64,000 bases of DNA from Perkinsus olseni (Eukaryota; Perkinsozoa; Perkinsida; Perkinsidae). The translations under genes were made by a program, and so were the position numbers. Positions 52,737-60,282 of this stretch are shown piece by piece. How positions within the stretch are numbered: position 1 is the first letter of the stretch; each line of letters begins with the position of its first letter. The notes under the pieces were generated by a model, which saw nothing but the letters and a program-made list of their open reading frames with translations, was not told where the DNA came from and did no database searches. The stretch is from NCBI GenBank assembly GCA_013115135.1, contig JABANP010000011.1, forward strand, positions 295,304 to 359,303, written 5' to 3'.

Positions 52737-55700
52737 TTGAGCGATCACCTCTTCGCGAGCCTCCGGCCGGCTCGGTGATCGCTGGGAGGCCGGAAGCTAT
52801 TAATTCGAGTTTGACGTCTGCCCCTACTTATATTGACTTATTTGGTCGGCATAGCCCGCAGGTTTGGGTGATGGTGTCTTCGCCTCTTTCGGTGGATCGG
52901 TCGGCGCTTCTATGTGGCGTTATTGATACTGGTAGTGACTTGTCTCTGATACCGCAGCAAGCGCTCTCCCCGTCCATGCTGTCTTTGGTAAGGCCGTGTC
53001 CTCTGAATTTTATCAGGACGGCTAATGGTGGTACTTGTAAGATATTGGGTGTACTGGACTTGGACGTCTGTTTTTATGTTTTACCTCCCGGCCGGGAACC
53101 GTCTTCCCGGTCCGGTCCGACTAAGGACGAGGTAGTTCCGGGGCCGGTTTTCCCCGTATGTATGATAGTTATCGACTCTCTTAGTGTAGATATGTTATTA
53201 GGCATGGACTTTCTGCGTCATTTTGGAATGGGTTTGATGGCTGGTATGGATACTGTGCGTTTATCGGTTCCCCAAGAATTTAGGAAGCGTATGTCTGAGC
53301 CTAATATTCTTGATTGGTTGGTTAACTCTGCTGATCCCGTGGTTATGACTCCTTCGATTTTTGTTGGTGAAGGCCCAGAAGATGTTGGTTCCTTACGGCC
53401 GGAGCACGGTTCCGTGTTGGATGTGGTAGCCCCGGCGAACGCCGCTACTCCTTCTATAAGCCCTTCGGCGGAGCCTGGTCGTCACCACCGTCGTCATCGT
53501 CGCCGTCGCCGTCGTCGCCGCCGTCGGCGTGAGGTTAATCGTCATCGGTCGGGTCCAAGTCGGTCCTCTTCGGAGTCCAGTTGTCCGTCTTCGTCGTCTG
53601 CCGCATCAGTTATTGATTCTGGTCGTTATTGGTTGCCTTCACTCCAAGTCCCGGTACCCAAGATGGTTTCGAAGGAGGTTCAAGTTGAAGACCGGTGGTG
53701 TGAGGCAGCGGCCGAAGGACCTGTGGCCCCCGTTATTAAGGATGCGACTGGTGATCTCGGCGATGATGCTAAATCGGTGACTTCGGCGGCTTCTCGGAAG
53801 GAAAGGTCGGATCGAGCTCTACAACAAATTCGGTCGGAGCATGTTCCCGAGTATGCTAAGGTTCTTCGTGCTTCTATGGTGGTCCCGCCTATAACTGGTC
53901 CGACTCTGTTAAGCTCTATTATTCCCGATAAGGGTCTCTCTCCTCCGGAAGAGTGGCCTGGTGAAGGTGTTGATGTAGACGAGCTGGACGGTGATGACCT
54001 GGCTGCTGCTTTGGAGTTTGCTGTTCCGGACTTCCAGACGGATGGGGTGGAGCTACCGCAGTTCCCCGACGACGCCAAGTATGGTCGGTATAAGGCCCTG
54101 TGTTTGGAGTTTTCGGACCTCTTCTCTAAGCGGCCGGGTAGGTGCGACCACATGCAGCACGAGATCCACTTGAAGAAGGAGAAGCCTATTGCCGAAAAGG
54201 TTCGACGAGTCCCTCATAAGTGGCGTGGCGATGTGGAAGAGATGGTCTCCGACATGCTGGCCGCGGATGTGATTGAGCTCTCGTCGTCCTCCTACCGCTT
54301 CCCTTGTGTCTATGTCCCTAAAAAGGACGGCCGGGTAAGAATGTGTATCGACTACCGCGAGCTTAACAAGGTTGTTGACTTGGACGCCTATCCGGTTCCT
54401 AGGCCGGACGATGTTCAAGAGCATCTTAAGGGGGCCAAGGTTTTCTCTACCTTGGACCTTAGGTCGGGTTATTGGCAGATGTTGTTGAGGCCGGAAGACC
54501 GGGAGAAGACTGCCTTCTGCCCGGGTCCGGGCTTTCCCTTGTATCAGTGGAAGCGTGTAGCCTTCGGTCTGTCGAACGCCCCTGCCTCCTTCCAGCGGTT
54601 GATGCACTTTGAGCTCGGCGACTTACCTTTCGTCCGGATCTACTTAGACGATGTCTTGGTTTTCAGTCCAGACGAGGAGACCCATTTGGGGCACTTGCGG
54701 ATTATCTTCGAGCGGTTAAGGTCGGCTAACTTGACTCTGGCGCCTGACAAGTGTGACTTTGGTCAACCCGAGGTGGAGTATTTGGGTCATGTCTTTGACG
54801 AGGTCGGTATGAAGCCCGCTCGGAGTAAGGTTAGTGCTATAACGACGTGGCCGGTTCCTGAGACGACTATGGAACTCCGTTCTTTCTTGGGTCTGGCTGG
54901 TTATTATCGCAAGTTTATCGACAACTACTCAGCTCGAGAACGCCCCCTTCGTGAGTTGTTGGCGGCTTGTAAGGCTCTGGACGGTAAAGATGATGTAGGC
55001 CGAGTACAAGTGTTATGGTCGGATGATCACGAGGCCACCTTCGTGGATTTGAAGATGGCTTTGGCAAGGCTCCCTTACTTGATGTACCCTGACTTTGGCC
55101 GGCAGTTCCAGATCTTTACGGATGCCAGTGATTATGCGGTTGGTGGAGTGCTTGAACAAGATGGTCGTCCGTTGGGCTACTTCAGCCGGTCCCTTACTGG
55201 GGCACAGCTGAACTGGCCGACGTATGAGAAGGAGGCTTACGCTCTATTGAAGACGCTGGACTTCTTTCACCACTTCATCATCGGTTATCCCTTGGAGGTG
55301 GTTATGGTCACGGACCATAGGCCCCTCACGTGGTTACGTAAGGCTACTAGCCCGAAGGTGACGAGGTGGCTACTGGCCTTGCAGGCATATCGGTTTACGG
55401 TCCGCTATCGAGAAGGAACTAAGCACGTTAATGCTGATGCTCTCTCTCGGATTAGGCCGGTTACCCTTAAGAAGGAAGGTGTTCCTGATGTTGAGATGCT
55501 GTCCGCGGAGCAACTTGGCTGCGGGACGGAGCAAGGTCGGCTCATTGAGCCTCGTCGACTCTCGGCTATGCTCGAGAACGGCGAGTCAGGTGGATCGGTA
55601 CGGTTGACTTCGCCCATCGTGTGCATTCTCTCGGTGGCGCCCCGGTGGACTAAGGAAGAGCTTCGTAATGTTCAGCAAGCTGATCCCACCCTCTCCCTGG

Positions 55701-57796
55701 TTTTCGAGCGAAGGTTGGATCCGGCTCCTTTGGCGAGGAACGAATTGATAGGGCCGGAGCTTATGCCTTACAAGAAGATCTGGGGTCAGTTGGATGTCGT
55801 GGACGGTGTCTTAGTACGACTGGTTCGCCCGTTGCCTGATGACAAGCCTCGTCTGGTTCCTGTGGTTCCTCAAGCAATTAGGTCGGAGGTGCTTCTGCAG
55901 TTTCATGATGACGACGGCCACTTTGGCAAGGAACGGGTTGGCCAAAAGCTTACCTCTTTGTGCTACTGGCCGGGTATGTTGACGGCGGTTGCGGACTACA
56001 TCTGCGAGTGTCGCCGCTGCAAGGAGGCTAAGAAGAAGGTCGTGCCCCCTATGGACTTGGTAACTATTCCTGTAGGCCGGCCGTGGCACACGGTAGCCAT
56101 CGACTTCTTGTCGTTGTCAACTCCGGTCGGCTCCTTCTCCAAGTTGTTGGTGGTTGTGGACTATTTTACTAAGTTCGCGGAGGCCTTCCCTGTGACTGAT
56201 GAAACGGCAGCAAGTGCGGTAGCTTCTCTCTATGTTCTGTTCGGTCATTTTGGTCCCCCAGAGCGAGTGTTGTCGGATAATGGGCCGGCGTTTGAGTCCA
56301 AGGTCTTTGAGAAAGTTCTCACGGGCCTGGGCTGCAAGCGAGCCCACTGTACGGTATATCACCCTCAAGGCAATGGTTTAGTCGAGCGCTTTAACCAGAC
56401 GGTGCTGGGAATGTTAAGGACGCACGTGGACCACTCTTATGATTGGCTGGGCAAGCTGAGGACGGTTTTGTGGTGCTACAACACTAGTGTGCATGCCAGT
56501 ACGGGGCACACGCCTTACTTCCTCATGTTCGGCCGGGAGCCTAATGTTGGCTACTTCCCACCTCTGTCTGACGCCTTCAATCTGCATGATCCTATCACTT
56601 GGTCGGAAGAACAAGCTCACACTCGAGCTCGTATTCAGGATACGGTGGATCTATATGTCTCGTATGCTGGTGCTCGTCAGAAGTACTTCTATGATAAGAA
56701 GGCTAAGTCGAGGGTGTTCTTTGTGGGTCAGAAGGTGCAGCTTAAGAGGTTCCCGAGTTCTCGTGGTCGGCGTGACAAGCTCTTATCCGGTTGGGAGGAC
56801 GGTTGGTTTGTCAAGCGCATTATGCCAGGACGGGTTGTGAAGGCTGTGGAAGTGATGCACGAAGACACTGGTCATACTAAGGTTATCTCTGTCGACTTGC
56901 TTCATATTGACCCCTTGCAACCGCCACATCCTCCTCCTCATATGGGTATTGTACGACATCCTCCACCTCCGCTAGAAGACCCGCACTTGTCCGACTTCCC
57001 CTTGCTGTATGAGGGTCCGGTGAACGACGATGTGGTGCCGGGTAACAACATCGACGTCCCGCCAGTTCCTGACGAGGCCGGTAACGCCGAGGTCCAACAA
57101 CAAGATGGCCACGAGGAAGTTCCAGCTCAAGCTCAAGACTTAGTGGAGTATGATGTGTGGGAGTTACTTCCCCCTGAAGACCGTGATGTTGTTGAGGATC
57201 CGGTTGTTCCGAATCCTGAGGGTGAGCAGAGAGATGAGGATGTTGAGCCCGAAGACGTCGAGCCCTTAGTTCGTCGGCCGGAAGTGGTTGATGATGTACC
57301 AGTTGAGAATGTGCCAATCTTGCCTTTGAACGACGTGCCTGCTCCACCTTTGAATGACGCCCCTGTTCTGCCTGGTTCCCCTGTGACTCCTGCGTCTGCA
57401 GATGACGGTATGGTTAGAGGTTTGGTTAGTCCCCGAGCTGAGACTCCGGTTGATGATCCCGAATCTCCCCCAGATCTGTTGACACCTATGGTTTCTTCTC
57501 CTGAACGTTCCCCTGGTTTCGGTTCTGCGAGGGAGGAGTCTTCTCCTCCTCAGAGCTCGGTTCGGTCGGAGGAGTCGCGTGCTGACGGTGTACAAGATGT
57601 TGTTGATCAAGTTGACGACGCCCCCTTGGTTGATGCCGGTAATCAACAAGAAGAGGCCGGAGGCATCCGTAGAGATGATGCTTCGGTCGGTTGGCGGTCT
57701 ACTCGAGTCCGACGTCCACCTCCCACTCCTTTCGACCCAAGTCAGTACGTCCCTCTAGCTTCTCGTCGTCATGACGAGAACGGAAGGATTAATTAG
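52724..57796 (+). CDS. Pol polyprotein of element 2 (PR-RT-RNase H-IN)
   Basis: The frame opens after a TAG at 52721, overlaps the end of gag by about 10 nt, and has no early ATG, so it needs the -1 shift. Domains by position: aspartic protease VIDTGSDLSLIP (52919 onward); an arginine-rich insert with eleven consecutive Arg (about 53490-53535) between protease and reverse transcriptase; RT with FSTLDLRSGYWQM and YLDD at 54641; RNase H with TDASDYAVGGVL near 55120; integrase HHCC zinc site (HDDDGHFGKERV ... CRRCKEAKK, about 55900-56030), catalytic D at 56100 (AIDFLS), D at 56275 (LSDNGPAF) and E at 56383 (GLVERFNQ). After an SH3-like segment (WEDGWFVKRIMPGRVVKA) there is a roughly 330-residue acidic Pro-rich tail ending RHDENGRIN. 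No chromodomain is recognised. The frame is unbroken. Confidence 0.93.
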   Translation, partial: SGKLVERSPLREPPAGSVIAGRPEAINSSLTSAPTYIDLFGRHSPQVWVMVSSPLSVDRSALLCGVIDTGSDLSLIPQQALSPSMLSLVRPCPLNFIRTANGGTCKILGVLDLDVCFYVLPPGREPSSRSGPTKDEVVPGPVFPVCMIVIDSLSVDMLLGMDFLRHFGMGLMAGMDTVRLSVPQEFRKRMSEPNILDWLVNSADPVVMTPSIFVGEGPEDVGSLRPEHGSVLDVVAPANAATPSISPSAEPGRHHRRHRRRRRRRRRRREVNRHRSGPSRSSSESSCPSSSSAASVIDSGRYWLPSLQVPVPKMVSKEVQVEDRWCEAAAEGPVAPVIKDATGDLGDDAKSVTSAASRKERSDRALQQIRSEHVPEYAKVLRASMVVPPITGPTLLSSIIPDKGLSPPEEWPGEGVDVDELDGDDLAAALEFAVPDFQTDGVELPQFPDDAKYGRYKALCLEFSDLFSKRPGRCDHMQHEIHLKKEKPIAEKVRRVPHKWRGDVEEMVSDMLAADVIELSSSSYRFPCVYVPKKDGRVRMCIDYRELNKVVDLDAYPVPRPDDVQEHLKGAKVFSTLDLRSGYWQMLLRPEDREKTAFCPGPGFPLYQWKRVAFGLSNAPASFQRLMHFELGDLPFVRIYLDDVLVFSPDEETHLGHLRIIFERLRSANLTLAPDKCDFGQPEVEYLGHVFDEVGMKPARSKVSAITTWPVPETTMELRSFLGLAGYYRKFIDNYSARERPLRELLAACKALDGKDDVGRVQVLWSDDHEATFVDLKMALARLPYLMYPDFGRQFQIFTDASDYAVGGVLEQDGRPLGYFSRSLTGAQLNWPTYEKEAYALLKTLDFFHHFIIGYPLEVVMVTDHRPLTWLRKATSPKVTRWLLALQAYRFTVRYREGTKHVNADALSRIRPVTLKKEGVPDVEMLSAEQLGCGTEQGRLIEPRRLSAMLENGESGGSVRLTSPIVCILSVAPRWTKEELRNVQQADPTLSLVFERRLDPAPLARNELIGPELMPYKKIWGQLDVVDGVLVRLVRPLPDDKPRLVPVVPQAIRSEVLLQFHDDDGHFGKERVGQKLTSLCYWPGMLTAVADYICECRRCKEAKKKVVPPMDLVTIPVGRPWHTVAIDFLSLSTPVGSFSKLLVVVDYFTKFAEAFPVTDETAASAVASLYVLFGHFGPPERVLSDNGPAFESKVFEKVLTGLGCKRAHCTVYHPQGNGLVERFNQTVLGMLRTHVDHSYDWLGKLRTVLWCYNTSVHASTGHTPYFLMFGREPNVGYFPPLSDAFNLHDPITWSEEQAHTRARIQDTVDLYVSYAGARQKYFYDKKAKSRVFFVGQKVQLKRFPSSRGRRDKLLSGWEDGWFVKRIMPGRVVKAVEVMHEDTGHTKVISVDLLHIDPLQPPHPPPHMGIVRHPPPPLEDPHLSDFPLLYEGPVNDDVVPGNNIDVPPVPDEAGNAEVQQQDGHEEVPAQAQDLVEYDVWELLPPEDRDVVEDPVVPNPEGEQRDEDVEPEDVEPLVRRPEVVDDVPVENVPILPLNDVPAPPLNDAPVLPGSPVTPASADDGMVRGLVSPRAETPVDDPESPPDLLTPMVSSPERSPGFGSAREESSPPQSSVRSEESRADGVQDVVDQVDDAPLVDAGNQQEEAGGIRRDDASVGWRSTRVRRPPPTPFDPSQYVPLASRRHDENGRIN
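52727..52794 (+). promoter_or_regulatory. -1 ribosomal frameshift signal: GGGAAAC slippery site plus predicted H-type pseudoknot
   Basis: The heptamer GGGAAAC (52727-52733) is in the gag phase G GGA AAC and directly precedes the gag TAG. After a 6-nt spacer, AGCGATCACC (52740-52749) pairs perfectly with GGTGATCGCT (52774-52783). Inside that stem GAGCC (52757-52761) pairs with GGCTC (52769-52773), leaving loop TCCGGCC (52762-52768). The loop is complementary over 7 nt to GGCCGGA at 52788-52794, completing a pseudoknot. A -1 slip leads into the pol frame (GGG AAA CTA GTT GAG). pol has no ATG at its start, so the signal explains its expression. Confidence 0.85.
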
Positions 57797-57799
57797 AAA

Positions 57800-58697
57800 G
57801 CACCAAACGATGGTGAGTAAGTTCCCCAAGGTAAGGGGCGATTACGACTCTTCGGGGCGAGCGATGGTTCCCGCGTCCGTTTCTGCGCTGTGCGTTTCTG
57901 TTCCTGATCAAAACGGATAACGCTCTGTTAACGTAATTATTGTATTCGTAATTTAGGACCGGAGGGGCGGCCAGCCCTGTGGTTGAGGCTCGTTTTGGCG
58001 ATTTGTTCGGTTTGCTTGAGTGAAATTACGCGCGTTCCGCTCGTTGCCGTTAGTCGCTTTCCTCCCCTCGGCTGCGCCTTCCCCTCCAGGTCGGATGCGT
58101 TTTATGATGTTTCTGATGATAGCTGTTCCTCTCAACAAGTGTTGTTGATCGCGCCTCGTTCTCCCTCTTCTGCCGAGGTTTCTTCCCTCACGTCCGCTGG
58201 AAGGCTCTGGATGGTCGGAGGTCCTGTTGGTTGATGCCAGAGATCCTTGTCACACTGGCCGGTTTGCTCTCGGCGAGGATGAGACTGCGTGGACCTATCG
58301 GCGCCCGTTCGTTCAAGGACTTTTCTGCTGAGAAATTTCTTTGAAGGCTTATCGCGGTGAAGGCCGGTATGATTAGCTGACTACTCTGGTACTATGATGG
58401 AAGTACGATGAGGTGAAGGACGGATGACTGCGAGGGACGAAGATGAAGAGGCCGGTTCTATGCGTCGAGGTGCGATGTGGCAGTAATTGAGAGGACGGTT
58501 GATAATTCGAGGCCGGTTGTGGTAGATCGTTCCCCAACCAGGCCGGTTTGTGAAGTCGAGAGATTGTTGAAGTAGATTTATTTGATATCGTAATTGTAAT
58601 CGTATGAGCCCATTGTTTGTTGGTTTTTTTGCTTGGCCGGGCCCCGTTCGTCCTTAGGCCGGTTCCGTAGCCCCGCTTCCGTCCTGCGAGGGAGGTA
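57800..58697 (+). other. 3' untranslated part of element 2, with purine tract
   Basis: About 900 bp without a gene, recurrently containing the word GGCCGGTT. The polypurine tract GCGAGGGAGG ends just before the 3' LTR at 58698. Confidence 0.7.
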
Positions 58698-58970
58698 TGT
58701 GACGGTGTGAAGTGTGGGATATCGGCCGGAATCGGGACAGCGCTCCACAAGTGCGCAATTGTGTAGTGCAGGACGGGTGCTTCAGGCTAAGCTTAGCTAG
58801 ATCGATTTCGTAGCCGTTACTCCGTACAGACTCGGTTGTCTGACGTGGTTTGTCGACGTATCGTATAGCTTTGGTGACTCGTGTCGCCTTGGGTATTATC
58901 TATACGTTTGGTTGCTTCTGAGTTGCAGTACATCTTTTGGGTCGGGTTCACTACGCGAGTATTCCTGACA
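58698..58970 (+). repeat. 3' LTR of element 2
   Basis: 273 bp, about 4-5 percent different from the 5' LTR by eye. The differences cluster in the first 175 bp; the last 100 bp are identical. Confidence 0.92.
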
Positions 58971-58998
58971 AGCGCAGATCTGATTTGCCACCACATAT

Positions 58999-59071
58999 AC
59001 TCTGGGCGGGACTTGAACCCGCAACCTTTGGATTAGAAGTCCAACGCTCTATCCGATTGAGCCACCAGAGC
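58999..59071 (-). tRNA. tRNA-Arg (anticodon UCU)
   Basis: The 73-nt minus-strand sequence folds as a cloverleaf. Acceptor GCTCTGG pairs with CCAGAGT (one G-U). The anticodon stem TTGGA/TCCAA encloses CTTCTAA, so the anticodon is TCT. The T arm is GCGGG TTCAAGT CCCGC. No intron. It reads AGA codons. Confidence 0.96.
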
Positions 59072-60282
59072 CAAAATCAGCGGTGACATGCGGTGCTGAG
59101 CGTCCTGCGAACGACAGAGGAAACGTAGTGGTTTCCGTTTCAGAGTCTCTATTGGAAGAGCTAGCAGACTCAACTCCATTCGTTGACCTTTTCAATGGAA
59201 GCGCGTCGGCTTCCGGAGCCGAAGGTTGGGGCTTCAAGTCCCGCCATGGTTGGACAGTGTTGTTTCGTTTATGTTTCTTATCAACTGTGATACGATAGCA
59301 ATAGCGTATACAGTACCCGGCTGTGATCTCATAATCAGCGCTATCAAGGACGAGCCTGATGCCGCCCCAGACCCGGTGACAGAAGGCCCATCGCAATTCC
59401 CACTGCGTATTCCGCTACGTGCGGGAAACCGCGAGTAGTAGCATCAATAGTTCGCGTCCCGCCGCTATAGCATTCGCGAATTCGACTGCTACCGTTCAGA
59501 ACGATTCGTTCTACCCGCGACTACAGTAGGTATGCCGGTAGGTTGCCTGCCGTATTTGAGTAGGGCCATCGCTACCGCCGAGGCTCGCCATTATGGGACG
59601 TCCTTTTGATCCCGGACTGGTCATTACTTCTGCCCCGTCGACGCCCTTCCAGGGAAACGATCACCGTAACTCCCTCCAAACTATAAATGAGCCGCGGGGA
59701 TGCCTCGGTGATTCTGGCTGATGACTATCTTACCACCGGCTTCTTCAAGCTGGGCGGCGGACCGCCGAATTCGGAACTTCGGGTGCGGCCGGATGCAAAG
59801 GACGCGGTTATCCTGAGTGGCCTCGGGCATGATAGAACGTTGGTATTGGAAGGGAATTCCTAGTTAGACAGAGCTCCCCCGTTGATGGCGATGTGAGGAT
59901 GTTCTCCAGAAAAGTTCTCTCCTGTTCTCTGTCAGGAGAAAATGAAAGTTTACTATCAAGGTGGTACTTCACTCAGCCATGCGCGAGTTAGCCGGGGCTA
60001 GTCGACCTCTCGATTGCCCCACTGCAGTGATCCAGTGATGATCTTCTCTTGACGCTGTCCGCCGCGATTGTGCATGATCCTTTAGAAGTCGGGGACATGC
60101 TGTCGTTGTCATGCTTGTGATACTTATTTATCAATTGCGCGTTTTAGAAATTACCTTTTGTTGGGTTCTGGGAGTGTCATTCGCCGGTTTCATATACGAG
60201 TATCCTTCCAGGACAAGATGGCGGAATGATTGTTATCATGACTCACGCAGGAGATGGGATTGATGGTGGCGGTATGGAGTGA
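59072..60282. other. intergenic
   Basis: No supported gene; short open frames on both strands lack start context or domains. The promoter of the ARP6 gene should lie toward the right end. Confidence 0.45.

Larger units (their letters stand above)
51381..58970 (+). mobile_element. complete Ty3/gypsy LTR retrotransposon 2
   Basis: Two 273-bp LTRs (51381-51653 and 58698-58970), both starting TGTGACGG and ending CTGACA, differ at roughly ten positions plus two short indels, so this insertion is older than element 1. A primer binding site follows the 5' LTR, and a purine tract precedes the 3' LTR. gag and pol are separate frames linked by a -1 frameshift signal. Domain order PR-RT-RH-IN with YLDD and DDE signatures is Ty3/gypsy. 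Flanks CCACG and AGCGC do not match, so no target duplication is visible. The 3' LTR ends 28 bp from a tRNA-Arg gene. Confidence 0.93.
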
